Notes: a model not told the origin generated them from the sequence alone. A DNA stretch of 64,000 bases from Metridium senile (GCA_949775045.1 OX459096.1:47709290-47773289), one strand, 5' to 3'. Shown: positions 13,601-25,481, numbered from the stretch's first letter. Made by a program: numbers and translations.

Positions 13601-16600
13601 TCACACACCTCAAATCACATAGATTGTGGAAGTCTTGGGCTTAGATGTTGTCTTATCATCCAATAACCAATGAAGGGGATGGTGATGGTGATGACAAATA
13701 GGAACATTTGATTTTTGTTGCAAAAGATCATTTTTAAATCGTTTAATCTTTGACAACTTGAATCTCAGATAAAATGACATTTTTCAATTTCAATTGATGG
13801 TTCAATGAGGACTTAGCCAACTGTAGTTGAACTTTGTCTAATGAGGGTCCTGAAGGGATAAAATGGGAGCTGGGATTGGCCTAATTTTTGACTGGGAAAA
13901 TGGGATTGGATGCACTGCCCAGGACTGGGATTTACAAATAAAAGAACAATAGAAAATGGGAATGGGATTGAAAACTTGAGCAAAACTGATGTGATTATGT
14001 GATTTTTGACTGGGATTTGGTCCAAATATAAACTGGGAAATGGGATTCGAACCCCCTTCAGGACACTCTCTAATGTTTGTGACTTACAAGTTCAGTAGTC
14101 TTGCCATAGTATCCCTGAGCATTTAAATGGCATTTTCCATCATTAGGAGTAACAATGCCACCAAGCTACAATAGAAGAAATCAATGAAACTAAGCTCAAT
14201 CATCTGTACACTGACCTGTGTATTCATACACAACTCTGACAGCAATTTCATATTCTTTATTTTCGTGATAGCAGAGGAATGGGATAAATAATATTTATAA
14301 TGTGTAGTTCTATCTGGTGGGTAAGGATTTATCAACTGGAAATCTACAGTATCATCATTCTTTCAACTGGAAACCTATCAACATTCAGTCATGGTGAGAG
14401 TTAGAAAGTCGATAGAATCTATATTAAGTTCAATTGCTGCTACATTTTGTGTGACCAGTAGTTTAGAGACATTTGTTTACTGTATATTTACTTACTTTTC
14501 CATCTCCTGCCACATGAAAGGGTGCATCAGTTACAAACACAACAAGTCTTCGGGATGCTCCAAGTTTCTTCCATCCTATTTTCTACAAAAACAAAATGGG
14601 ACAATCATGAAATACTCCATTTAGCAGGAAAGAAATACTTCAATTTATTCTTATAACACTTCTATTTTAACTAATTAAGTTATTGTTGAGATTTGTAACT
14701 TACACGTAAAATGCTAAATTTATGCTATATTATTAAAATAATATAGCATTTAGCATTTTACGTGTAAGTTACAAATCTCAACAATAACTTAATTAGTCTG
14801 AAGTTCAAGTGTTCTTAGAAATCTGGTGCCAGGCAAATACAGTTATAACATAACTGTCAAGTTATAACATAACTGTCAATTAAATTTCATCAGAAAATTA
14901 AAGTGCACCCCAGAAGTTTGATATCTTATTTGCAATTACAAACTACCATTTGTTGGCAGTCAAACAATTAAATACTAGGAACAAGTTTGACAAAGTGATT
15001 CAAAACAGTGCTTGATCAATCGATCGCTGAATACCAGTTAATCAAACAGTAAATCCCATTTCCTGTTAGCATAAGCTACTTTTCCCATTGTACAGCACAG
15101 TCTATACAGCTATCACAAGAAATATGTTAAGACACAAGGCACTATAAGCTGACCATGAGTTGCTTTTTACAATCTAAAGCATTAATTGAAGTACTCTAAC
15201 TTACAGTGTCACACACTGCAGCCTGCATCAAAGCATCAAACCCTCCTTCTGGTTCATCAAGGTTACCAGAGATAATCTGCTTGTTTATTTCACCCTGCAC
15301 AAAAACAAGATGGATACAATGTTCAATCAATTAATTGAGTTTCCTACTTGAAAAAAAGAACATCATACATGTACAAATTAATATGGTGACTTGGTATTGC
15401 TGACACTCTATGCCCTTAGGCTGGTATTCATGTTAAAATGAAATGGTATTTGTGCATTTATGAGTGACTAGTCAGTTCAGTAGGTTTTAGTAAAATTGAC
15501 ATTTTACAGGTGATGTTTCCATTTCCCTAGCATGTTTTTGAATATTATCTGGCATAGTTCATACCTGGAATACAGTACTGTTTTTGATAAGAGATAAGAT
15601 ATGTCTGTATCCATAGGTTTTTACACATGTTTCTTGTTCGCTGCATGGCTTCTTCAGTCTGGTTATTTACAAGAAAAAAATCAACTTGATGTAAGTAAGC
15701 AATGATGTAAAAAAAAAGCAATCAAACATTCATTGGTTTATCTTTTATTCAATTATACCAATATAGTCAGTGTGACTCATTAACTAAAAATATGGATTTG
15801 AAGTCTTTAGTCTTGGCTGTTCATGCCATACATTGAATCGAAATATGGCAACCAATTTGTATAACTATTGTTCTTGACTGGCTAGCCTCTCATACATGTG
15901 ATTTCAAACTCTATTGTTTTCAACGTGAACACGAGGCTTGCCAGTCAAGAACAATGGCAGGCCGCCATATTTCGATTTGATCGATGACGATACTGGCATA
16001 TAGATAATTAATACACAATTTCTATATTATCATTTTTACTTCAGGTGGGTCAGTGAGTCAATACAAATATGAATGAATTTAAATAAATGAATGTAAATTT
16101 ACAAATGGATGTTAAGTGAAAAGAATAAGTGCTAACTAAAGAACAAGAAAATTATGACAAGTTATACAATCATCTAAATGCACAATAAAATGAAGTGAAT
16201 AAATGGAGGATGTATAATGGATGAATCAATGAAATAATAATAATAATAAAAAAATGAATAATATTATATATATTAGAAAGAGAGTCATGAGTAAAAATTA
16301 CTTACTCTTCTCTCATGTATGGAGAAACAGTTTTATCTACAAATGATCCAAAACCAAGTTGGTAGTTTTTGGTAATATTCTGCATGGTTTGAGCTAGAAG
16401 ACAATCAAATAAAATTAAAACATGTCATGTAGTACTGTTAAACGTTTTTTAAATTGTATTTAACAGGTTCCCATTTAAATCTGTACTTTCCCACTTACAC
16501 CTAATTGCAATAACATTGTCATATAAAAAAGAAAATTACAAAATAGGAATGAATTAAGAGACAAAAGAAGAAGTTCAGCTTGAGTAATCTGCTTTTGTCT

Positions 16601-19600
16601 TTTAATTAATTCCTATTTTGTAATTTTCTTTTTTATATGACAATGTTATTGCAATTAGGTGTAAATCTGTACGCAAATTGTGTTGATGTGTGCTAAACAC
16701 ATAGATCAACCAATCAGAGTATATTATTTCTGAAGTGAACTTCTCTGATTGGTTGATCTGTGTGTTTAGCACACATCAACAAAATTTGCATAAGTACAAA
16801 TTTAAATGGGAAAGTACAGATTTAAATGGGAAAGTACAGATTTAAATGGGAAAGTACAGATTTAAATGGGAAAGTACAGATTTAAATGGGAAAGTACAGA
16901 TTTAAATGGGAACCTGTTATTTAAAAGTAAGGAAAAGTAGCGTTGGTAGTTCCTTCAGCTAATGCTGATCTACCAGGAAGCTGACAGCTAGTGCACTCTT
17001 TCCCCATTAAATTCTCTCCATCAATGCTCTGTTTTACACATGTTTATAGCTACCCAAAGCAACACAGATTGGAAAGAAGTCCAAACAAGTGCAAGACCAC
17101 TGGGGATCGAACTTGTGACCTCTAGCTCCAAAAGCCGTGCACTTACCAACTTAGCTACACTTGTTCCTTACAATGACTCTTCCATCAATACCAGTTATTA
17201 TGTATTACAACATACACCTTAGTATTGCAAAAATCGTTGTTGCAAGTACAAAAGCCACTGTCAATACTCCAAGAAGTGATTAATTTATCACCATATAGTT
17301 TAATATAATAGTTTATAGTTTCTAAACAATCAGTTCAACAAAAGCTCACCATATTTGATTAAAATATGTCACAAATATACATACATCAAAAATATGTAAA
17401 AAAAGTAATAACAATATAAAAATACAGAATCAAAATTGTTTGCAGTCTTGGAGTATTGACTATGACTGTGTTGACTATGTGACAATGATATGTGAATGTA
17501 TTAAGATCTTGCTGTATCTTGTCTTACCTATTTTTCCTGCAAGTTTCTGTAAATTGGCTAAATCATTTGCCATAGACCATGACATGTCCATAAGATAATA
17601 TAAATCAACAGGATAGTTTTCAGCAGAACGGACAACCAAAGGAATTTTAGCAGGGACACCTTACAATCAATAACAAAAATCACATCAAGCCACATGTTTA
17701 TTGTACTACCGTCGCTTGCATCTACCCGCTAACGGTCGCGAAAAAAACATGTTCTGTCTCACAGTCAAACTTCAAATATTGGTGATCCAAACATCGCAAG
17801 TTTGTAAACCACATTCATTTGGTAAAAAACGCTAGAAATTTTCAGGTATTTATCATATTAAATATAATATGCTAAATTTTCCTTGTGCAAAGTGCAAAGT
17901 TTAGCACCAAACTTTGGAAGTTTAGGTCTAGACAGAGCATGTTTTTTGTCACGACCATAAACGGGTAGCTGAAAACGATAGTATTGAGTCTCACAAAAAC
18001 CTTATAGATTATCTTGTTGTTTTGAAAGTAAATATTTTGTCATGAGTCATGACGGTGCAGATACATGTCGTCTTTAATAGAAATACTGTTAATGACCGTT
18101 TCTGCAAACAATAAATGGGTTATTAATGTATGCCTACCTGGTCGTAATTTCAGTGTTACTTTTTGTGGTGAAACCTGTATTGTTGTACTTACAGGAGTAT
18201 TCTGAAAAGAAAACAAACAAATTGGGGCTTTTAATTATCAAAGGGTTAGCAAATGGTCCACCATAGAGAGCTCTGACATTTTATGTCAACAAGGACATAT
18301 TCCATTTTTATTCTAATATTTTTCTATCTATTAATAAACTTTTACAAGTGATTGCATAGGACAAATTCAATTATTCCTTCTAATATTTTTCTATCTATTA
18401 CAGTGCGAATCACAGAACCGTGGGCACCACAAATATTTTAGAAATCGTTTTTTGTTCGTTGAACAACTCAGAAACAACTATATCACCGCAAGAAGTTTGA
18501 CTGATATGTAGTATGATGAACTTTTTGGAGTTAGAGTTGTTTATGAGTTGTTCAATGAACAATAAACGATTTCTAAAACATTTCTGGGTGCCCACGGTTT
18601 TTCGATTCGCACTGTAATAAACTTTTACTTGTGATTAGGACATATTCCCTTATTTATTCTAATATTTTTCTATCTATTAATAAACTTTTACAAGTGATTG
18701 CATAGTGCAGTTTTACCAGAGTATTGTCAACTGTGCTGGTTGGGTTGGAGATATTAGAATTGGGACATCCTAACTTCTTCAAATTTTCCAGTGTGTCACA
18801 TCTTGATTCAGCTTTCACTTTAAAATCCTTAAGGAAAACAAACTTTCACTTTAATAAAATGTTAGAGGAAAACAAACACATTGTAAGGGTGTACAAGTTT
18901 TTAAACAGTTACAATGCAGTACACAGAATAATTTCATCTATTAATTATAAGTACAAAGTTCTATATTGCATAATATATAAAACATGATTCTAAGTATACA
19001 ACACACAACAATAAAATTGCAACATAAAAACACAAAACTACGAGTTGGACTTCCTACAGTTGCAAAGTGAAGTGAGTATTAAAGATATATATGTTCCGAT
19101 GATTAATGTGGTTTTAGCTTTCTGTGAACTCAGACATTTACAATAAAAATAATAAAATGGATACATTTTGGATACAGCAAGTTACATTCTCTATTTTTGA
19201 TTGACAGCAGTTAAAAATGTATTTCACAACAACTAAGTGAGCTGTTGGCGTGTCTGAGTTCAACCAAAGCTGATAACTACAGTAATAGAATTGCTTTACC
19301 TCTGCAGAACACCATGCACATTCTGCATCACTTATGCACTGTTTGCATGTTGAATGTGATTGACAACCTAAGTAAAAAAAAAAACAGTTGATCAAATGAA
19401 TACAGAATCACTTTCATAAACTCAAAATAATAATATTAATGAAATACAATTAAGTAATGTAATGTAATGTAGCTGAATGTACAATGTAGCTAATGTAATG
19501 TAAAGTAGCTAGAATAAACTGTTTGAATACTCCAGTTTGACGTAATCTAGTACCACTGCACTATTTGACAAAAGGTGAATAATTTTGCACAGGCTAAGCC

Positions 19601-19816
19601 TCGATCTGTTGTAAAAATATTCACAAACTCCAAGCAAAGCATGAAAAAATGTTATCGAGATTATCCCTGTATAAATGCGGCTTTTGTACAGTGAGTAGTG
19701 CTAGATAACATGAAAATAATGTAATATAAAATAAACCGAAAGCTCTACTTACTTTGTGTTGAAAATGGAAGGCTAAAAATAGTTATTACAGCTCCAATAA
19801 TGAGGAAGCTTTTCAT
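4679..19816 (-). CDS. Integrin beta subunit
   Basis: A single-pass receptor subunit that pairs with an integrin alpha chain at the cell surface for matrix adhesion and signalling. About 27 exons are read on the minus strand. Exon 1 (19753-19816) gives the signal peptide [14 protein letters not shown]; 19300-19367 the PSI domain (CKQC, CAWC); 18717-18827 and 18138-18201 lead into the hybrid region; 17528-17659 starts the beta-I domain with [12 protein letters not shown], whose DxSxS is the MIDAS metal site; 16308-16394 has LGFGSFVDK. Exons from about 15.6 kb down to 11.7 kb complete beta-I and hybrid. 10.8-7.9 kb encode cysteine-rich I-EGF repeats, 7.2 and 6.7 kb the beta-tail, 5707-5816 the membrane helix, 5227-5283 DRIEYKRFE...AKW, and 4679-4744 NPLY and NPTY motifs and the stop. 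The last exons and the first five were checked for phase; inner boundaries are approximate. Confidence 0.95.
5360..5630. repeat. (CAT/ATC)n microsatellite in an integrin beta intron
   Basis: Imperfect trinucleotide array in the intron between the membrane-helix exon (5707-5816) and the first cytoplasmic exon (5227-5283). It creates long His-, Ile-, Asp- or Met-rich open frames on both strands, which are artefacts. Confidence 0.9.
5868..6130. repeat. (AAAC/AGAC)n tetranucleotide array in an integrin beta intron
   Basis: Imperfect run of AAACAAACAGAC-type tetranucleotides directly upstream (minus strand) of the membrane-helix exon. It is open in several frames but has no coding features. Confidence 0.9.
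6381..6601. mobile_element. MITE, TTACTGTGCGAC family, copy 1
   Basis: 221-bp palindromic element with ends TTACTGTGCGACTCGCCGT and a matching inverted end GCAAGTCGCACAGTAA. The inner sequence has paired arms (GGACCAATTACAGACATC; CTCCGCCTCTCGATATAAAC). A second, larger copy at 38337-41069 carries a retrotransposon. It lies in an integrin beta intron. It has no coding capacity; an open frame across it is chance. Confidence 0.8.
6820..7100. repeat. (ATTC)n tetranucleotide array
   Basis: Imperfect CATT/ATTC tetranucleotides in an integrin beta intron between the beta-tail exons at about 6.7 and 7.2 kb. Confidence 0.85.
8110..8400. repeat. (GAT/ATG)n array in an integrin beta intron
   Basis: Imperfect GATGATGGT triplets between two I-EGF exons (about 7.9-8.05 kb and 8.43-8.54 kb). 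The His/Asp/Met-rich open frames are artefacts. Confidence 0.9.
8698..8868. mobile_element. pogo-like MITE, copy 1
   Basis: Ends TACAGTGGAACCCCG and the inverse with TTTCACTGTA, flanked by TA. The inside is rich in GGCCGTATTAA blocks. Ends of the CAGTGGAACC type with TA targets fit the pogo branch of Tc1/mariner elements. Related copies lie at 10006-10180 and 29882-30091. No ORF. Confidence 0.75.
9411..9770 (-). repeat. 50-bp tandem array that fills an integrin beta intron and starts at its donor site
   Basis: Seven copies of a 50-bp unit (plus strand: ACTTGTAAATACAGTGCATG, then AGAATTACAGAACGACTAGT, then GCTGTTTTGT). The intron between the exons at 9771-9833 and about 9319-9391 is some 380 bp long and nearly all of it is this array. 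On the minus strand the real donor reads GC|GTAAGTACTAAACAGC. The matching place in later units reads ACAAGTACTAAACAGC, so the GT is kept only in the first copy. Some units contain CTGTAAGTCTC, a cryptic donor. Confidence 0.85.
10006..10180. mobile_element. pogo-like MITE, copy 2
   Basis: Same family as 8698-8868: begins TACAGTGGAACCCCG and ends CTCCACTGTA, with AACGGGGTGGCCGTATTAAG inside. It lies in an integrin beta intron and has no ORF. Confidence 0.75.
11174..11679 (+). pseudogene. 5'-truncated non-LTR retrotransposon, 3' end only
   Basis: An open frame of about 119 residues on the plus strand contains [16 protein letters not shown] and LKSFNEQL, a pattern typical of the extreme C-terminus of jockey/CR1/L2-like reverse transcriptase polyproteins. 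It is followed by a short 3' UTR and a tail of AAATA repeats (AATAAAATAAAATAAAATA). No catalytic reverse transcriptase motif is left. It is inserted in an integrin beta intron, antisense to the gene. Confidence 0.65.
12045..12276. mobile_element. MITE with ends TTACAGT(T/G)TGACAC
   Basis: 232-bp element with long imperfect inverted arms: TTACAGTTTGACAC and ACCGTGGCCACCCAAGAAAC at the left, GTTTCTTGGGTGGCCACGGT and GTGTCACACTGTAA at the right. The shared TTACAGT(G) end suggests kinship with the family at 18408-18617. Integrin beta intron, no ORF. Confidence 0.8.
14670..14797. mobile_element. Near-perfect 128-bp palindrome
   Basis: Left arm ACTAATTAAGTTATTGTTGA and right arm TCAACAATAACTTAATTAGT continue as an almost perfect inverted repeat to an AT-rich centre (TATATTATTAAAATAATATA). 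Probably a MITE; as RNA it would fold into one long hairpin. It lies in an integrin beta intron. Confidence 0.8.
15824..15999. mobile_element. Hairpin MITE
   Basis: Inverted arms ATTGAATCGAAATATGGC and GCCATATTTCGATTTGAT, with inner arms TTGTTCTTGACTGGCTAGCC and GGCTTGCCAGTCAAGAACAA. Integrin beta intron, no ORF. Confidence 0.7.
16461..16919. mobile_element. MITE, AACAGGTTCCCATTTAAATC family, copy 1, expanded and nested
   Basis: Ends TAACAGGTTCCCATTTAAAT and ATTTAAATGGGAACCTGTTA. The core arms GTTGATGTGTGCTAAACAC and GTGTTTAGCACACATCAAC match the compact copy at 35126-35322. This copy differs in two ways. A second hairpin of about 175 bp (arms CACCTAATTGCAATAACATT and inverse) is nested near the left end, and the 20-bp terminal block AAAGTACAGATTTAAATGGG is repeated about six times at the right end. 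Confidence 0.8.
18408..18617. mobile_element. MITE, TTACAGTGCGAATC family, copy 1
   Basis: 210 bp, ends TTACAGTGCGAATC and GATTCGCACTGTAA, with inner arms TTTTAGAAATCGTTTTTTGT and inverse. It has landed in one unit of a local duplication of TCTAATATTTTTCTATCTAT found at about 18310, 18380 and 18660. A relative lies at 23150-23371. Confidence 0.8.
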
Positions 19817-20014
19817 CTTGTATAAAAAACCTAAAACATGAAACAAATAAATTAATACTGATCAAATAATTCCATAAAAATCATCTAAATAATATTAGTA
19901 CCCACAATGCCATAAATTAGTTAAGGATATAAAATAAATTATAATTTCACATATAAATTTCATATCACATGCAATCTGATTGGTTCCTCTAAAAATAGGC
20001 CATCAGCTCATATA

Positions 20015-20269
20015 TATACAGTCAATTCAAAAAACATTGTCGTCAATAGGCTTCAAGTCTACGCGACTAGACCGAAAAGTAGCATGGGTAGAAATCACCG
20101 AAGTGACGAATTATTCATAATTAGTTGATTGAGTGCGCATGGTATTGCATATTTAGATATAGTCTGTGTGCATTTATCTGCTTCAGTGATTTCTACCCAT
20201 GCCTCATTTTGGTCTAGTTGTGTAGACTTGAAGCCTATTGACGACAATGTTTTTTGAATTGACTGTATA
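20015..20269. mobile_element. MITE with ends TATACAGTCAATTC
   Basis: Inverted ends TATACAGTCAATTCAAAAAA and TTTTTTGAATTGACTGTATA, followed by GTCGTCAATAGGCTTCAAGT and its inverse. The centre is unpaired. No ORF. Confidence 0.85.
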
Positions 20270-20574
20270 CTGTGAGTAGAGAAGGTTTACATTTTGACAC
20301 AATAAGCTTGTGTTTCTGTCACTTTTGATGGTTTGTTTTTATATTATTCATTTAAACTTGAAAATAATTAAAACGTCTAAATTTCTCACAATCTTGTGGA
20401 TGTGGATATAAAACAATTGTGAAATAATTGTTCAATAGGTGCTGCATGCGAACATCTTTGAAGATTAACAGTGAGTCACAACCACAAGAATAATTATGAC
20501 TAGCTGACATTATATTATCTAGTTTGATCCTTTGTCTAGGTTTTCCTACTTTCATTCTGAAGAATAAATATCCT

Positions 20575-20623
<49 letters not shown>

Positions 20624-20645
20624 CTACAATTACAATTACAACAAC
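20575..20645. repeat. (CAA)n microsatellite
   Basis: About 15 uninterrupted ACA triplets followed by imperfect ones. The Val-rich minus-strand open frame across it is an artefact. Confidence 0.95.
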
Positions 20646-22172
20646 AAAGTAAACATACACTTGAAGAAGAGTATTTCAAACAAACATGAATTTTGAAAAG
20701 TCAACATTAGGTTAGAAGCTAGAAGAAAAACAAAATGACCGATACTGTAGCTAGGAGTTATTATAAATTAATCTTAAGTACTTAGATGAAAACTCAGATA
20801 ATTATCTAGTAATTAAGCTAATATATTCTATCGTGACTCGGCATCAAAATATTTTATTGCGGTGCAGACAAATTGAATTACACATAAAAAAAACATGCCG
20901 AACAATCACCATTATGGAAAAAACAACATTCAAGTCTGCACACAGCGAAGAACTTCGTGAAAAAATACTTTCCATGTTTATAGATATTAACCCAAAATAG
21001 AAATCTAATGCTACTCATTGACCCCTGCCTTAAAAAATCAAGTGAGAAATCACAAATTACGTGGTTATAAGTTATAAACAATGAAGGAATGATTATATTC
21101 ATTATTCAACTTGTTGAGCAAAGTCTGATTTGCTTGCTAGCTGCATGTCGGTCGATCGATTGTCCATTTGTACTCATATTCTTGATCGGTCAAAGATAAC
21201 CCTCCTCCAAAACGTTAATAGTATTAATTGACATCGAAAAAGACAAAATTTAGACATGGTGAATCCTCAATAGTGAAACTATACGAACAATGCAGAGATA
21301 GAGGAAGCAATAAATGTCCTTTTTCGAAACTTGCACGCCCATACAGATACAGTGATAAAGATCAAAAGAGAAGCAATTTTGACACAAGTAAAACCTTATC
21401 GATAGCTAGCGCTAGTCCAATTATCAACCAAAGTCACAATATTGAACCAGTTGGCTCAAATCTTACCTGTATGCTTCTTGAGTTGTTGTTTCTACGATTA
21501 ATTCATCAAGAGGATGTGAGCTATTTTAAAGAAACCTCAAGTGTTGTCGAGTTTATTCATCCACACACACACACATACATATCCGAAGGAAGTACAACCC
21601 CACATTCCATCACACCATATATGGTCAACAAAGACATATATGGTAGTGATTACCGTCATTTCCGGTTAGTTCCACAAGAAACCCACTGAATGTAGGAGGG
21701 GATCGTCTAACCAAATGACGAAATGAAATAGAGACGGTCAGTTTATGACTTTTACTAGTACATTCTCGTCACATCCGACCGTGCCTTTGATCTTCATTAC
21801 CTACAAATAATGACATATTGTTTGGAAATATTGGAATAATGCTGCCCGGGATGCCTTTTCCAGCCGTGTCGGCCGGCGTCTGGAACTATTTATAAATCAG
21901 TGTTTATTTTTTGCCGTTTTTGATCCAGTAGAAAAGAGGTTTACAGACTGTACTTTTGTTATAGTTTTAATTGACTATAGTTGCTATTATATTAAATAAT
22001 AACAAGTCACTCAACAACGTCATCATCATAATCATCACCAACATCGTCAGCAATACCAACATCATCTTCATCGTATCATCATCATCTCCAACATAATCAC
22101 TATTGAATTTAATAACCATTCGGTGACAGCCTATTTTATTGTTGCCACAGGCAGCCCAGGCTCATGACTTAA

Positions 22173-22519
22173 ACTTATAAAAATTAGCGACTTTTGCAAC
22201 TTTCAAAAATTAATTAATTAGCGATTTTTCACCTAATAAATACACACATATATTGATGTGTCGTGACTAAACACGGCTGCGAGGGAGTCTAATATAATGT
22301 GTTGACATCGAAGGGATTTGTGCCTTGTTTTAAATACCCCAGCCCCTCCCCCTACATAAAAGTGGCACCTTTTATGTAGGGGGATGTGGTATTAAATAAA
22401 AGAAAATTACGACACAAATCCCTTCGATATCAATGCATGTGTAGTTTTTAGGTCTTCATTAGGTGAAAAGTCGCTAATTAATTGATTTTTTAATAAGTTG
22501 AAAAAGCCGCTAATTTGTG
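22173..22519. mobile_element. Nested inverted-repeat element
   Basis: Outer arms TTAGCGACTTTTGCAAC / AAAAAGCCGCTAA and ATTAATTAGCGATTTTTCAC / GAAAAGTCGCTAATTAAT enclose inner arms GACATCGAAGGGATTTGTG / CACAAATCCCTTCGATATC and a tight hairpin CCCTACATAAAAGTG / CACCTTTTATGTAGGG. A MITE or foldback element; no ORF. Confidence 0.7.
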
Positions 22520-22800
22520 TTGTTGCTTGGGGAAATTAAGGGGGTGGGGGTGTTAGCAAAATCCCATGGCCCACAAATATCGAGCAGGTCTTTTTAATTA
22601 CCTGATTAATATTCATCAAGATCGTTTCCAGCAAAAAAAATTATCAAAAAGTCTCTAAAAAATATCCTGCAAACTGTTTATTTGAAAAAAAAATCAAGCA
22701 CACTCAAAATAGGAAAACTAGCTGTGACATCTTTGAAAGTATAAATATACAAAATATTTCCATGTACAGTAACTTCAAGTTTTATTATATAATTTTGTTA

Positions 22801-22983
22801 AGGGGGCTTCCATTTATTAATATGGAGGGGGGGGGTCGGCGTTATTTTCAGAGGTTATATGGGGGGGTTGTACTTATTGTATGCAGCTTTAGTAGTAAAT
22901 AGACTGGGCAAATATAGGGGGGTTACGATATTTTTTACCAACACATGACCCCTCCCCCCCCCCCCAATAAATGAAAGCCCCCT
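22801..22983. mobile_element. MITE with AGGGGGCTTCCATTTATTA ends, copy 1
   Basis: Begins AGGGGGCTTCCATTTATTA and ends CAATAAATGAAAGCCCCCT, with internal G-runs and C-runs. A relative lies at 35559-35771, and a fragment (GAGGGCTTTCACTTATTAGT) at about 42251. Confidence 0.7.
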
Positions 22984-23149
22984 AAATGCATTCTGGTATT
23001 CCATATTTCTATAACACATGAACATATTCATTGTTGCATGCAAAATGTAAAAAGGCAATCAGACTGTGACATTTTGACTGCTACTGTTTATCTTCATCAG
23101 ACAAAGGGATGGCTTCATGTACATCAGGGACCGGTTATAGGAAGGGTGG

Positions 23150-23371
23150 ATAAAGTTAAAAAAAACGTGGGCACCCAGAAATATTTTAGAAATTGTTTAT
23201 TGTTCGTTGAACAACTCACAAAGAACTCTAACTACAAAAGGTTTATCATACTACACACAGACATCAGTCAAACTTCTTGAGGCGATATAGTTGTTTCTGA
23301 GGTGTTCAACAAACAATAAATGATTTCTAAAATATTTCTGGGTGCCCACACTTTTTTGATTCGCAATGTAA
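23150..23371. mobile_element. MITE, TTACAGTGCGAATC family, copy 2
   Basis: Arms GTGGGCACCCAGAAATATTT and inverse match copy 18408-18617. The right end GATTCGCAATGTAAC is kept, the left end is degraded. Confidence 0.75.
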
Positions 23372-23558
23372 CAAATTAGAAAACTCTGAATTTGTATGAG
23401 ACTTCATTTTGACAAAATATATCATGAAAAATATTCAGATTAAAAAAAAATACAGTAATAATAAGAAAACAACTAGCTACGTGACTGATTTAGATGATAA
23501 TAAGTAATTCTTCCTTTCTCAGGTAAACATTTATAATAATTTGTCATTCTTCTTGATA

Positions 23559-25481
23559 TCATAATTCATCATTTTTACTTCCGCTTGAGCAAAGGTCTGA
23601 AAAATAAACAGTTTAAAAATATTAAGTAACTTATATATAAATTAACTTATTACATTACAAAAAATATTTGTTCATTAAAACTGACACTAGTTTGAAAGAC
23701 TGATGTCAGATCTTGAAAAGAAAACAAATTCATATCAACTTCCTTTTGGGATTTCTTGTGGTAGCTTTTGATTCAGTTCAAGACTATATGGAAACTGAAA
23801 CATTAATCAAGAAACTTACGTAGTGTATCACTGCAAACTGCCTCTTGTTGATTGGCATGTTCAGTTCTTAGAGCCTCAATTACTTCTTCCTCATGTTCAC
23901 CAAAAATATCTTCACACTATTAGGTGTACAAGAAAAAGATAGCATATTAATACCAATTTGTAGGATGTTTTAGTTACACAGCATTTCCACATTACATCAA
24001 AACCCTGGGGGAAGGAGGGGGCACAGGATCAGTAAAAGTATTTGGCATGCATGCTCATTGGGAATTTTCAATCTCAATCTTTGATTTGTAAAATAATCCA
24101 GAAAATGTTGGTTCTCCAAATCTTGAATCATGGTATTGATGTCTAGGCACATCATAGTCTGAGAGAGTTAATTTGGGTTGCACATAGCCTAGAATTATTT
24201 CTGCATGATTCGGATTTAACATTTGTTATGATCCCTTTCATAATTACCCTACAATCAGTTAGTTATGAATGCTAAATTTTGGTAATACTACCATTGAATG
24301 ATTTGTTCTTGATACAACTTACAGCATGTTTCAGCTTTTCTGCAATCTCTCCACTCATTGAAACATTAGACAGATTAACACCAGATCCATCTCTTGATGA
24401 GGTCCTAATGTAGGATGTCTTTCCTGTGTTAGCGTCTTTTGATTCAGCATACTGGTTCATCTTTTCACATATCTTCTCTAACACCTCTATCAGGTGAGTC
24501 TCTGATCTTGCATATGGAATCTTCAAGAAAATATAACACAAATATCAAATCAAAGAGCAGTACAATAGAAATTACCTTTAATTGGTACCATATGTTTATA
24601 ATATATAATTAATACAATGAAATAAAAACGACAAATCCTCAATTTTTATAACAGATTTCCAATTCCAATCATATGTTGTTCATTAATTGTCATCAAAACG
24701 TACTTGTATCTAGTAACTAATTTATATATTTTATATATTTAATATTGTTTGACAATTAACATACCTTTCTAGTATAGCTTTGCCTTCCTGTTGGGTCAAC
24801 TCTATAGCTCTCCACCTACATGACAGTACCATAAAGAAAATAGATATTTAGTGGCATTCTTGACAACAACTTTATCACTTCAGAAACAGATGGACTAAGA
24901 TAAATTGAATTGATAAATGAATTGATAAAAGAATGCATGAATGAGTGAATCAAAGAGTGAATCAAAGAGTGAACGAACGAACGAACGAATGAATGAGCAA
25001 ACGAAGGAATAAATGAATGAATGAATAAATGAATGAATGCACAAACGAATGAATGAATGAATGTGAAAAAATAAGTCTGGATGTTTTTCTGTGATTATCC
25101 CATACCTCCAATTTCTTCTTGGGGTTAACTTGTGAAATATCCCATTCAATTTCATCTACTGTAATTCTACAAACTATGGCACATAAGATTAATTAATAGA
25201 TAATGAGGAAATATTGGCAACAATTACAACAACAACAACAAACATTGAAATAAAATTGTGATAATTAATATGAAATACAGTAGCTTTGATTAAAACCAAA
25301 TCCCATGATGCAAAGTTTTGTTTTAAATACAATTACATAATGGAATTGATAATTTAATTAAAGTACAATAATTATTTCAACACTTACCAGAACACTTAAA
25401 GTCATTGTCATTTCCACAATATGTTTGTAATACTTGTATGAAAAGACAGAAACACACAGATAACACAAAATGTAGGTGCAT
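23559..25481 (-). CDS. CNPY2: Canopy FGF-signalling regulator 2-like protein (saposin-like ER protein)
   Basis: Canopy proteins are small ER-lumen saposin-like proteins that assist membrane-receptor folding and stability. Six minus-strand exons join in frame: 25388-25481 (signal peptide [20 protein letters not shown]), 25106-25173 (CRITVDEIEWDISQVNPKK), 24765-24815, 24323-24520 (IPYARSETHLIEVLEKICEK), 23820-23916 (CEDIFGEHEEEVIEALR) and 23559-23596. Total 181 aa, the same size as vertebrate CNPY2 (about 182). The mature chain has the family CxxC near its start (CSVC) and a C-terminal cysteine pair. It ends in NDEL, an HDEL/KDEL-class ER-retention signal. All six junctions keep phase and have GT-AG borders. 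The gene lies tail-to-head with OS-9 on the same strand, about 2.5 kb apart. Confidence 0.95.
24890..25070. repeat. (GAAT/GAAC)n array in a CNPY2-like intron
   Basis: Imperfect tetranucleotides between CNPY2-like exons 2 and 3. The Ser/His-rich minus-strand frame that runs into exon 2 is an artefact. Confidence 0.85.

Larger units (their letters stand above)
19817..23558. other. Intergenic region upstream of integrin beta and downstream of CNPY2-like
   Basis: No gene seen. Contents: probable integrin 5' UTR and promoter just above 19816; a 255-bp MITE at 20015-20269; a CAA microsatellite at about 20575-20645; an unrecognised open frame at 21228-21689 (+) with no family features; a nested inverted repeat at 22173-22519; a G-rich-ended MITE at 22801-22983; and a MITE at 23150-23371. 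Confidence 0.6.

Noticed and set aside
21228..21689. 153-codon plus-strand open frame upstream of integrin beta
   Set aside because: No recognisable domain, ordinary base composition, and no splice or polyadenylation support.
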